A stretch of 64,000 bases of DNA from contig JBMZAX010000006.1 in assembly GCA_049611805.1 (NCBI GenBank), forward strand, positions 1 through 64,000, written 5' to 3'. This DNA comes from UBA7378 sp049611805 (GTDB taxonomy: Bacteria > Pseudomonadota > Alphaproteobacteria > RS24). This document shows positions 8,025 to 15,301 of the stretch, piece by piece (the first letter of the stretch is position 1; each line of letters opens with the position of its first letter). The translations under genes and the position numbers were made by a program. The notes below the pieces were generated by a model. The model ran no database searches. It worked only from the letters and a program-made list of their open reading frames with translations, and was not told the DNA's origin.

Positions 8025-8596
8025 AACTGATTTTCCTCGGCCCCCCCGGTGCCGGCAAGGGCACGCAGGCCGCGCGCATTGAAGCGGCCTATGAAATTCC
8101 CCAATTATCAACCGGTGACATGTTGCGCGCTGCCGTTGCCGCAGGCACGGAAATTGGCCAACAGGCCAAAGATATTATGGCGCGCGGCGATCTGGTACCG
8201 GATGAAGTGGTGGTGGGCATTATTTCCGAGCGCATTCAGGCTGCCGATTGCGCCAATGGCTTCATTTTGGACGGATTTCCGCGGAATGTCTCGCAGGCGC
8301 GTGCGCTGGACGGTGTTTTGGTGGAAAAAGGCATTGATCTTGATGCGGTTATTGAATTGGCCGTCGATCCGGAAATTCTTATCGCCCGTATATTGAAACG
8401 GGCGCAGGAAAGCGCCGACGGCCCGCGCGATGATGATACGGAAGAGGCGTTGCAACACCGGTTGCGCGTCTATGAGGAGCAAACGGCACCGGTCGCCGAT
8501 TTTTATGCCGAAAAGGGCATTTTACGGACGCTGGACGGCATGCAGGAAATTGACGAAGTAACCCGGCAGATACGTTCTGCTTTGGATGCAATTTAA
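8021..8596 (+). CDS. adk: adenylate kinase, short-LID type
   Basis: A 191-aa kinase catalysing ATP + AMP = 2 ADP. The P-loop GPPGAGKGTQAARIE is near residue 7, with the AMP-binding block QLSTGDMLRAAV and the FILDGFPRN motif. The LID region (KRAQESADGPRDDDTEEALQ) is short and without zinc cysteines, as in other alphaproteobacterial forms of ~190 aa. It starts with GTG overlapping the secY stop and ends the spc transcript; a new promoter follows. Confidence 0.98.
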   Translation: MKLIFLGPPGAGKGTQAARIEAAYEIPQLSTGDMLRAAVAAGTEIGQQAKDIMARGDLVPDEVVVGIISERIQAADCANGFILDGFPRNVSQARALDGVLVEKGIDLDAVIELAVDPEILIARILKRAQESADGPRDDDTEEALQHRLRVYEEQTAPVADFYAEKGILRTLDGMQEIDEVTRQIRSALDAI

Positions 8597-8619
8597 CAGG
8601 AGGGACAACGCGTTTCCGG

Positions 8620-8647
8620 TTGACTAAAGGGCGGGAATTTCTATAAT
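8620..8647 (+). promoter_or_regulatory. sigma70-like promoter of the alpha operon
   Basis: TTGACT at 8620-8625 and TATAAT at 8642-8647 are separated by 16 bp, a near-consensus pair in the adk-rpsM gap. Transcription would start around 8654 and give a leader of about 110 nt before the rpsM GTG. This suggests that rpsM-rpsK-rpoA-rplQ can be expressed independently of the upstream spc genes. Confidence 0.75.
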
Positions 8648-8678
8648 CCGCGCTTCTGTAGGAGAACCGAAATTTCGA

Positions 8679-8749
8679 CGAAAAACGTATGTTTTCAGGC
8701 GTTTTTCGCTCGTGGCGCAGGCCCCGCAAACAGTGACCGGTAGGCCGGT
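8679..8749 (+). promoter_or_regulatory. structured leader upstream of rpsM
   Basis: Within the predicted leader two hairpins can be drawn: CGAAAAACG (8679-8687) pairs perfectly with CGTTTTTCG (8700-8708) across a 12-nt loop, and ACCGG (8736-8740) pairs with CCGGT (8745-8749) around a TAGG tetraloop just before the AAGGAG ribosome-binding site. Ribosomal-protein leaders often carry autoregulatory structures; that this one does so is inference. The first hairpin is followed by no T-run, so it is not a standard terminator. Confidence 0.45.
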
Positions 8750-8764
8750 ACGAAGGAGAAACGA

Positions 8765-9133
8765 GTGGCTCGTATAGCTGGTGTAAATATTCCGACCGCC
8801 AAGCGCGTCGTGATTGCCCTGACCTATATTCACGGCATTGGCGATACCAAGGCGCACGAGATTTGCGAAAAAGTCGGCATTCCGATGGAGCGTCGGGTCA
8901 ATGAACTGACCGATGCCGAAGTGATCCAAATCCGTGAAACCATTGATGCGGATTATCTGGTGGAAGGTGATTTGCGGCGCGAAAACGCAATGAATATCAA
9001 GCGTTTGCTTGATATGGGCATTTATCGCGGGCTGCGCCACCGTCGCAATCTGCCGGTGCGCGGACAGAGAACACACACAAATGCGCGCACGCGCAAAGGG
9101 CCGGCCAAGGCAATTGCCGGCAAGAAGAAATAG
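8765..9133 (+). CDS. rpsM: 30S ribosomal protein S13 (GTG start)
   Basis: A 122-aa protein starting MARIAGVNIPTAKRVVIALT, with the H2TH-like helix region (YIHGIGDTKAHEIC) and the basic C-terminal tail RGLRHRRNLPVRGQRTHTNA. S13 contacts the P-site tRNA and S19. The GTG has an AAGGAG ribosome-binding site 6-7 nt upstream. It opens the alpha operon. Confidence 0.98.
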   Translation: MARIAGVNIPTAKRVVIALTYIHGIGDTKAHEICEKVGIPMERRVNELTDAEVIQIRETIDADYLVEGDLRRENAMNIKRLLDMGIYRGLRHRRNLPVRGQRTHTNARTRKGPAKAIAGKKK

Positions 9134-9155
9134 GCAGGCGAGGACAGGTTAGAAA

Positions 9156-9545
9156 ATGGCTACCGAGAAATCCAGAGTTCGCCGCCGCGAACGCAAAAAT
9201 ATCACCTCCGGCATCGCGCATGTGAATTCAACGTTCAACAATACGTTGATCACCATTTCGGACGCGCAAGGCAACGCAATTTCGTGGTCTTCGGCCGGTT
9301 CGATGGGCTTTAAGGGATCGCGCAAATCGACCCCTTATGCGGCCCAGGTCGCCGCCGAAGATGCCGGCAAAAAAGCCATGGAACATGGCATGAAAACTTT
9401 GGAAGTACATGTGCGCGGGCCCGGTTCGGGCCGTGAAAGCGCGTTGCGGGCACTGCAGGCTGCGGGGTTCACCATCACCAACATTCGTGATGTGACGCCG
9501 ATACCGCATAATGGCTGCCGCCCGCCCAAACGCCGTCGCGTCTAA
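9156..9545 (+). CDS. rpsK: 30S ribosomal protein S11
   Basis: A 129-aa protein with the S11 blocks NITSGIAHVNSTFNNTLITI, GSMGFKGSRKSTPYAAQVAA and the C-terminal DVTPIPHNGCRPPKRRRV. S11 lies on the 30S platform near the E site. It follows rpsM; the rpsD gene that sits next in gamma-proteobacteria is absent, as is usual for alphaproteobacteria. Confidence 0.98.
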   Translation: MATEKSRVRRRERKNITSGIAHVNSTFNNTLITISDAQGNAISWSSAGSMGFKGSRKSTPYAAQVAAEDAGKKAMEHGMKTLEVHVRGPGSGRESALRALQAAGFTITNIRDVTPIPHNGCRPPKRRRV

Positions 9546-9583
9546 AGCGCCGCACCCAACTCCCGAAACGAGAGGTAAAACCC

Positions 9584-10603
9584 GTGATACAAAAAAACTG
9601 GCAAGAACTCATCAAGCCGACCAAACTGGAAATCATTCCGGGACATGACGCGGCCTGTCACGCGCGCATCGTTGCAGAACCTCTGGAGCGCGGCTTTGGC
9701 CTGACGCTGGGCAATGCCCTGCGCCGTGTTTTGTTGTCCTCCATTCAGGGCGCAGCCGTGACCGCCGTTCAGATTGACGGCGTGCTGCATGAGTTCTCAT
9801 CCATCGCCGGTGTGCGCGAAGATGTGACGGATGTTGTGCTGAATATCAAGAAAATGGCGCTTGCCATGCAAACCGAAGGCCCCAAGCGTCTGACGCTGAC
9901 CAAAAAAGGCCCCGGCGTGGTTACCGCAGGCGATGTTGACGAGGTTGCCAATATTGACGTGCTGAACCCCGACCTTGTGCTGTGCACGCTGGATGAGGGT
10001 GCCGAGGTACGCTTTGAATTTATCGTCAATACCGGCAATGGCTATGTGCCTGCCGAGAAAAACCGTCCGGATGATGCGCCCATTGGCCTTATTCCGGTCG
10101 ACAGCCTCTACAGCCCCGTGCGCCGCGTTTCCTATAATGTGGAAAACACGCGCGAAGGCCAGGTGCTTGATTATGACAAGCTGACGCTCGACATTGAAAC
10201 CAACGGCACGGTAACGCCGGAAGATGCGCTGGCACTGTCGGCGCGTATTTTGCAGGACCAGCTGCAAACCTTCATCAATTTCGAAGAGCCGGAAGTTCGC
10301 GTGGAAGAAACCTCCGCCATCGAAGAGGCCGGCTTCTCGGCAGCACTGCTGAAGAAGGTCGACGAGCTGGAACTGTCAGTACGCTCGGCCAACTGCCTGA
10401 AAAACGACAATATTGTTTATATTGGCGATTTGATTCAGAAGTCAGAGGGCGAAATGTTGCGCACGCCGAATTTCGGGCGCAAATCACTCAATGAAATCAA
10501 AGAAGTTTTGGCGGAAATGGGCTTGCATCTGGGCATGAATGTCCCGAACTGGCCGCCCGAAAACATTGAAGACCTCGCCAAACGGTTTGAAGAGAATTAC
10601 TAA
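9584..10603 (+). CDS. rpoA: DNA-directed RNA polymerase subunit alpha (GTG start)
   Basis: A 339-aa protein. The N-terminal dimerisation domain shows EPLERGFGLTLGNALRRVLL, and the C-terminal DNA/activator-binding domain has ELSVRSANCLKNDNI and LRTPNFGRKSLNEIKEVLAE. Length matches alphaproteobacterial alpha subunits (~337-340 aa). The GTG at 9584 is preceded by GAGAGG. It is followed 33 nt later by rplQ. Confidence 0.99.
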   Translation: MIQKNWQELIKPTKLEIIPGHDAACHARIVAEPLERGFGLTLGNALRRVLLSSIQGAAVTAVQIDGVLHEFSSIAGVREDVTDVVLNIKKMALAMQTEGPKRLTLTKKGPGVVTAGDVDEVANIDVLNPDLVLCTLDEGAEVRFEFIVNTGNGYVPAEKNRPDDAPIGLIPVDSLYSPVRRVSYNVENTREGQVLDYDKLTLDIETNGTVTPEDALALSARILQDQLQTFINFEEPEVRVEETSAIEEAGFSAALLKKVDELELSVRSANCLKNDNIVYIGDLIQKSEGEMLRTPNFGRKSLNEIKEVLAEMGLHLGMNVPNWPPENIEDLAKRFEENY

Positions 10604-10636
10604 TCATCCGCACCGCGGATTACGAAGGAGCCGGCC

Positions 10637-11059
10637 ATGCGCCACGGAAAATCAGGACGTAAGCTGAACCGAACCAGCAGTCACCGTAAAGCCATGCTGG
10701 GCAATATGGCCGCCGCGCTGATTAAGCACGAGCAGATTATCACCACCTTGCCCAAGGCCAAGGAATTGCGCCCGTTTGTCGAAAAGCTGGTAACGCTCGG
10801 CAAAAAAGGCGGTTTGAGCGCGCGCCGGCAGGCTTCTGCGCAATTGCCGGATGAGGAATGGGCGGCCAAGCTGTTTGAAACGCTGGGCCCGCGCTATGCT
10901 GACCGCGCCGGTGGCTACACGCGCGTAATGAAAGCCGGCTTCCGCTATGGCGACAATGCGCCAATGGCGGTTATCGAATTTGTCGATCGCGATCCGGATG
11001 CGCGCGGCCAAGATAGCGGCCCTGTTCTGGTTGATGAGGATGTCGAAGCCTCCGCTTAA
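10637..11059 (+). CDS. rplQ: 50S ribosomal protein L17
   Basis: A 140-aa protein starting MRHGKSGRKLNRTSSHRKAM, the conserved L17 N-terminus, with the family block GPRYADRAGGYTRVMK near residue 90. L17 lies close to the exit tunnel. AAGGAG precedes the ATG. It is the last ribosomal gene; a terminator-like hairpin begins 28 nt after its stop, inside the next reading frame. Confidence 0.98.
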   Translation: MRHGKSGRKLNRTSSHRKAMLGNMAAALIKHEQIITTLPKAKELRPFVEKLVTLGKKGGLSARRQASAQLPDEEWAAKLFETLGPRYADRAGGYTRVMKAGFRYGDNAPMAVIEFVDRDPDARGQDSGPVLVDEDVEASA

Positions 11060-11064
11060 AACCC

Positions 11065-12519
11065 ATGGGCACATTTCAACGCTTTGAAAAAAGACACGAG
11101 GTTTTACGCCCGTGTCTTTTTGTTTTTCCGGCGCTTTTTGGCTTTTTCTTGATTGCCCTGTGGGGGATGCCCGAAGCGCGCGCGCAAAGCCTGCGCGTGG
11201 TGCCCGAAAACGCCGCTCAGGTTCAACTTTCCTTTGCCCCCGTGGTCGCGCAAGTTGTTCCAAGTGTTGTGAATGTCTATGCGCGCCGCGTCGTTCAGCG
11301 TCGCCGCGGCTTGTTTGACGATCCGTTTTTTCAGCAGTTTTTCGGCGATGAATTTGCCGCGCCGCGCCAGCGCACCCAGCAATCGCTGGGCTCCGGCGTG
11401 ATTGTCGACAGTGCGGGGCTTATCGTGACCAATCATCATGTCATTGACGGCGCGCAGGAACTGACCGTTGTGCTGTCCGACCGGCGCGAGTTTAAAGCCG
11501 ATCTCGTGCTGGATGATGCGCGCACGGATCTTGCCGTTTTAAAACTGCTAAACCCGCCCGCGGCACTTCCGGCGCTGGCTTTTCGCGACAGTGACGATAT
11601 TCGCGTCGGCGATCTGGTCTTGGCCGTTGGCAATCCGTTCGGCGTCGGCCAAACCGTGACCAATGGCATTGTGTCGGCTTTGGCGCGCAGTCAGGTGGGC
11701 GTGGCCGATTACCAATCATTCATCCAGACCGATGCGGCGATTAATCCGGGCAATTCGGGCGGCGCGCTGGTCACGCTTGACGGGCGGCTTCTGGGCGTCA
11801 ATACGGCCATTTTTTCAAAATCCGGCGGTTCGGTCGGCATTGGTTTTGCCATTCCGGCCAATATGGTGGCGCGTGTCGTGCAGGCCGCACAGACCGACAG
11901 CGAAGTGAAGCGCCCCTGGCTGGGGGCGCGCTTTCAGGATGTTGGCGCTGACATTGCCGATGCTTTCGGGCTATCGCGCGCGGGCGGCGCGGTGATTGTC
12001 GAGCTGCACGAGGCCAGCCCTTTGCGTCAAGCGGGGTTTGCCAAGGGCGATGTCATTCAAACCGTCAATGGTCGTGATGTGTTTTCGCCCGCCGATGTCA
12101 GGTTCCGCATCGGCACGCTTGAAATTGGCGGTCAGGTTGAACTGGGTGCGTATCGGCGCAGTGCGAAGATTGTGGTCGATGTGGCGCTTGTCTCCGCACC
12201 GGAAGTGCCGTTGCGCAATATTCAGCGTGTCGGCGGCCAGAGCCCGCTGGCGGGCTTGCAAATTGCCAATATCAATCCGGCTCTGACGGAGGAGCGCGGA
12301 TTGTCGCCCGGCAAAAAAGGCGTGATTGTGCTGGATGTCGCCGCCAACAGCCCGGCGCGGCGGGCGGGCTTTCGCATGGGCGATATTGTTTTGCAAATCA
12401 ATGCCAACAAAATTGAGCGCGTGCAGGATGTGTTGCGTCTTGCGCGCAATGCTTCCGGCGACACCGCGCTTGAGATTGAGCGCGGCAATCGCCGCTTGCG
12501 TGTTACATTGCGGCGATAG
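11065..12519 (+). CDS. periplasmic Do/DegP-type serine protease with two PDZ domains
   Basis: A 484-aa HtrA-family protease for periplasmic protein quality control. The N-terminus has a basic stretch, a hydrophobic run (about residues 17-34) and an ARA cleavage motif near residue 41, so it is exported. The catalytic triad is visible: His125 (TNHHVIDG), Asp155 (DARTDLAVL) and Ser231 (INPGNSGGAL). Two PDZ domains follow (about 270-370 and 390-480). The ATG at 11065 lies 5 nt after rplQ without a good ribosome-binding site and the rplQ terminator sits in the signal-peptide codons; the exact start is therefore uncertain. Confidence 0.93.
   Translation: MGTFQRFEKRHEVLRPCLFVFPALFGFFLIALWGMPEARAQSLRVVPENAAQVQLSFAPVVAQVVPSVVNVYARRVVQRRRGLFDDPFFQQFFGDEFAAPRQRTQQSLGSGVIVDSAGLIVTNHHVIDGAQELTVVLSDRREFKADLVLDDARTDLAVLKLLNPPAALPALAFRDSDDIRVGDLVLAVGNPFGVGQTVTNGIVSALARSQVGVADYQSFIQTDAAINPGNSGGALVTLDGRLLGVNTAIFSKSGGSVGIGFAIPANMVARVVQAAQTDSEVKRPWLGARFQDVGADIADAFGLSRAGGAVIVELHEASPLRQAGFAKGDVIQTVNGRDVFSPADVRFRIGTLEIGGQVELGAYRRSAKIVVDVALVSAPEVPLRNIQRVGGQSPLAGLQIANINPALTEERGLSPGKKGVIVLDVAANSPARRAGFRMGDIVLQINANKIERVQDVLRLARNASGDTALEIERGNRRLRVTLRR
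11087..11127 (+). terminator. intrinsic terminator of the alpha operon, inside the protease signal-peptide codons
   Basis: AAAGACACG (11090-11098) pairs perfectly with CGTGTCTTT (11111-11119), extended by A/T pairs to about 11 bp, with a 12-nt loop and a following TTGTTTTT. This has the form of a Rho-independent terminator for rplQ. It lies within the first codons of the downstream protease frame, so it would attenuate read-through into that gene. Confidence 0.7.
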
Positions 12520-12528
12520 GTATAAAAC

Positions 12529-12921
12529 GTGACGATGGGTTTTCAAATTCTGCTGGTGGCCGCAGGCGGCGCAATGGGGGCGGTTGGCCGTTTTCTGGTG
12601 TCGCTTCTGCTGCGCTCCGGCGGTGCGGGCGGGTTTCCGTGGGCCACTTTCGGGGTCAATCTGGCGGGCTGTCTGCTGATGGGGCTGCTTGTCGGCTGGC
12701 TGGGGCGTCTGCCGCCCGGCGCGAGTGAGACCGCCCGTCTGTTTGTCGGTGTCGGCCTGCTTGGCGGCTTTACCACGTTTTCCGCCTTTTCATTGGAATT
12801 GTTTCAGCTGATTGAACGCCGCGATATGTGGCCTGCGCTGGCCTATGCGGGTGGGTCGCTGTTGGGTGGGCTCATTGCCTTTGCCATTGGCTTTTATCTT
12901 GTGCGGGCGGTTGCGCCATGA
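12529..12921 (+). CDS. crcB: fluoride ion channel CrcB/Fluc
   Basis: A 130-aa protein with four hydrophobic helices. Fluc signatures are GGAMGAVGRFLVS at the N-terminus, the Asn in GVNLAGCLLMG and the Phe-box GGFTTFSAFSLE. It forms a dual-topology dimer that exports F-. The GTG at 12529 has TAGG 8 nt upstream; ATG 12535 is an alternative. No fluoride riboswitch was recognised in the 9 nt before it. Its stop overlaps the rluC start (ATGA). Confidence 0.95.
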   Translation: MTMGFQILLVAAGGAMGAVGRFLVSLLLRSGGAGGFPWATFGVNLAGCLLMGLLVGWLGRLPPGASETARLFVGVGLLGGFTTFSAFSLELFQLIERRDMWPALAYAGGSLLGGLIAFAIGFYLVRAVAP

Positions 12922-13916
12922 GTGGTGTACAGCACCGCTCGGTGAAGCCCGATGATGACGGGATGCGGCTCGACCGCTGGTTTCGCAAATATTTTGCCGG
13001 TCTTACCCATTCGCGGCTGGAGAAGCTGTTGCGGCAGGGGCGTATTCGGCTCGACGGCACACGCGCCAAGGCCGGCGACCGCGTGCAGGCCGGCCAGCAA
13101 GTGCGCGTGCCGCCGGAAGTGCCGCGCGACGGGCAATCACCGACACCGGCTTCGGCGCGCGTGTCGCAATCGCTGGTCGAGGGTTTGCGCGCTTGTGTCA
13201 TCCACCGCGACCAGCATTTGCTGGTGCTGAACAAGCCATCGGGTCTGGCCGTTCAGGGGGGCAGTAAAACCAGCCAACATATTGACGGCGTGTTGCCGGA
13301 GCTGACCTTTGGCGCGCCGGAAGTGCCGCGCCTTGTGCATCGCCTCGACCGCGACACATCCGGCCTTTTGGTGCTGGCGCGCACCCGCAAGGCGGCGCAG
13401 TTTCTGACCCGACAATTTGCCGACCAGACGGTGGAAAAAATATATTGGGCGCTGGTTTATGGCGTGCCGCGCCCGTCGCACGGCACAATCACGGCGCCGC
13501 TTGCCAAGCGCGCGGCGGCTGATGGCGGCGAGCGTGTATTTCCCGTCGAAAAGGGCGACCCGGACGCCATGCGCGCGGTCACGGATTTTGCCGAGATTGC
13601 GCGTGTCGGCCAGCGTTTTGCGTGGATGGCGTTTCGCCCGCGCACGGGCCGCACGCACCAGATACGCGCCCACGCCACGGCCATGGGCCACCCGCTAGTC
13701 GGCGACGGCAAATATCGCAGCGATGCCGAAAACGCCGATCACGGCGGTTTATTGCCGAAAAAGCTTCATTTGCACGCTCGATCGATTAAAATGCCGCATC
13801 CGGCCGGAGGGACATTTTCTGCCCTAGCCCCGCTTCGGGATCATATGGCTGACACATGGGACGTTTTAGGTTTTGAACTTGAAGATGGATTATCACCGTT
13901 TGCGGAGGAGGCGTGA
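12918..13916 (+). CDS. rluC: 23S rRNA pseudouridine synthase, RluC/RluD type
   Basis: A 332-aa RluA-family enzyme that isomerises uridine in 23S rRNA. An S4 RNA-binding domain is at residues ~10-70 (DGMRLDRWFRKYF, LEKLLRQGRIRLDG) and the catalytic motif HRLDRDTSGLLVLART contains the active Asp. The RTGRTHQIRAHA motif is also present. The start is the ATG overlapping the crcB stop; the open frame further upstream is crcB in another phase. RluC rather than RluD is inferred from context. Confidence 0.92.
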   Translation: MSGVQHRSVKPDDDGMRLDRWFRKYFAGLTHSRLEKLLRQGRIRLDGTRAKAGDRVQAGQQVRVPPEVPRDGQSPTPASARVSQSLVEGLRACVIHRDQHLLVLNKPSGLAVQGGSKTSQHIDGVLPELTFGAPEVPRLVHRLDRDTSGLLVLARTRKAAQFLTRQFADQTVEKIYWALVYGVPRPSHGTITAPLAKRAAADGGERVFPVEKGDPDAMRAVTDFAEIARVGQRFAWMAFRPRTGRTHQIRAHATAMGHPLVGDGKYRSDAENADHGGLLPKKLHLHARSIKMPHPAGGTFSALAPLRDHMADTWDVLGFELEDGLSPFAEEA

Positions 13917-14584
13917 TGCGGCTGATTGTTTTTGATTGCGATGGCACACTTGTCGACAGCCAGCAGGCCATTGTTTCTGCCACATCCGAAGCCTTTGAGG
14001 TGGTTGGCGTGGCCGTGCCGCCGCGCGAAGATATTCTGTCTGCCGTCGGCCTGCCCATTGAAGTTGCCATGCGCCGCCACGCGCCGGAAGCCGATGATAT
14101 GCAGATAGATGAAATTCTTACCCTTTATCGGGCCGCGCATATTCGCCTGTCACAGCAAAGCGACCGGGGGCAGGTTCTGTTCGATGGCATGAAGGAAATT
14201 ATCGAAATGCTGGGTGCCGAGCCCGAAACGCGGCTGGGCATTGTCACCATGAAATCGCGGCGCGGGCTAAACCGCGTGGTGGATGCCTATGGCATACGCG
14301 ACTATTTCTCCACGCTGAAAAGTGCCGATGACGGCCCAGGCAAACCGGCACCCGATTTGTTGCTGGACGCCATGGCCGAATGCGATGTGACGGCCACCCA
14401 AACCGTGATGATCGGCGATACAAGCTTCGACATGATTATGGCGAAAGCCGCCAAGGCCTATGCTATCGGCGTTGGCTGGGGATATCAGAGCGTGGAAGAG
14501 GTGGTTGAGGCCGGTGCCGACGCGGTGGCCGAACAGCCCGAACAACTCGTTGAATTGCTGAAAAGCCTGCCGGCGCATGGTTAA
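13916..14584 (+). CDS. HAD-family hydrolase, phosphoglycolate phosphatase-like
   Basis: A 222-aa HAD phosphatase with motif I FDCDGTLVDS (nucleophile and acid Asp at about 7 and 9), a Lys-containing motif III GKPAPDLLLDAM and motif IV MIGDTSFDMIMA. The helical cap lies between motifs I and II. GGAGGAG sits 5 nt before the ATG, which overlaps the rluC stop as TGATG; a GTG one codon earlier is too close to the ribosome-binding site. Substrate cannot be read from sequence; Gph-like is a guess from family resemblance. Confidence 0.85.
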   Translation: MRLIVFDCDGTLVDSQQAIVSATSEAFEVVGVAVPPREDILSAVGLPIEVAMRRHAPEADDMQIDEILTLYRAAHIRLSQQSDRGQVLFDGMKEIIEMLGAEPETRLGIVTMKSRRGLNRVVDAYGIRDYFSTLKSADDGPGKPAPDLLLDAMAECDVTATQTVMIGDTSFDMIMAKAAKAYAIGVGWGYQSVEEVVEAGADAVAEQPEQLVELLKSLPAHG

Positions 14585-15272
14585 GCGCTTTTACACGTCG
14601 GTCACAACCGGACAGACCGAAGCGGGATATTTCGTTGCCCTTGACGCGCGACGGTTGAAGACACCGGCCAAGCGCGACCTTGATTTGCCGACGCAAGCCT
14701 TGGCGACAGCCCTTGCCGAAGAATGGGACGCGCAAGACGAAGAAATTTCGCCCGCCGCCATGCCGGTGATGCGACTGGTCGCGACGGCCGTCGACCGGGT
14801 TGGCGATGCGCTGGACGCAACCGTCGCCGGTTTTGTCGATTATGCGCGCTCCGACCTGTTGCTCTATCGCGCCGAAGCACCGGCGCAACTTGTGAAGCAT
14901 CAGGATGAAAACTGGTCGCCCGTGCTCGCTTGGGCGCAGGAGAGGTTTGATCTGACGTTCAATGTTACCGGCGGCATTTTGCCTGTCGACCAGCCTGCGG
15001 GCAATGCGGCGCGGCTCACGAAAATTGCCGGTCGCGATGTGTTTCGGGTTGCGGGGCTGGCGCATGGCGCGGCATTGCTGGGCTCGGCCATATTGACCTT
15101 GGCGCTGGAGGCGGGGGAGATTTCAGCCGAACATGCGCATGCGCTTTCGAACCTCGATGCCCTGTTTCAGATTGACGAATGGGGCGCAGATGCCGAAGCT
15201 ATGGAACGCCTTGAGCAAATTGCGCTGGATATTCAAGCGTTAAACCGATATTTTTCAGCACTTAAGCCATAG
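14577..15272 (+). CDS. ATP12-family F1-ATPase assembly chaperone
   Basis: A 231-aa protein starting MVKRFYTSVTTGQTE, with the ATP12 blocks YFVALDARRLKTPAK, AEEWDAQDEEISPAAMPVMR and YARSDLLLYRAE, followed by the C-terminal ALSNLDALFQIDEWGAD. In mitochondria Atp12 binds the F1 alpha subunit; the bacterial homologues are mostly alphaproteobacterial. It overlaps the HAD gene by 8 nt, completing the conserved crcB-rluC-HAD-atp12 neighbourhood. Confidence 0.93.
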   Translation: MVKRFYTSVTTGQTEAGYFVALDARRLKTPAKRDLDLPTQALATALAEEWDAQDEEISPAAMPVMRLVATAVDRVGDALDATVAGFVDYARSDLLLYRAEAPAQLVKHQDENWSPVLAWAQERFDLTFNVTGGILPVDQPAGNAARLTKIAGRDVFRVAGLAHGAALLGSAILTLALEAGEISAEHAHALSNLDALFQIDEWGADAEAMERLEQIALDIQALNRYFSALKP

Positions 15273-15301
15273 ACAATCGGCTTAAAAGGGAGGGCTGACC
15301 T

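Noticed and set aside
6993..8111. 372-codon frame antisense to secY
   Set aside because: Composition is His/Asn/Gln-rich, typical for the reverse of a membrane protein gene. secY is certain.
12828..12917. upstream extension of rluC
   Set aside because: It lies in the crcB coding region in another phase; the S4 domain starts at ATG 12918.
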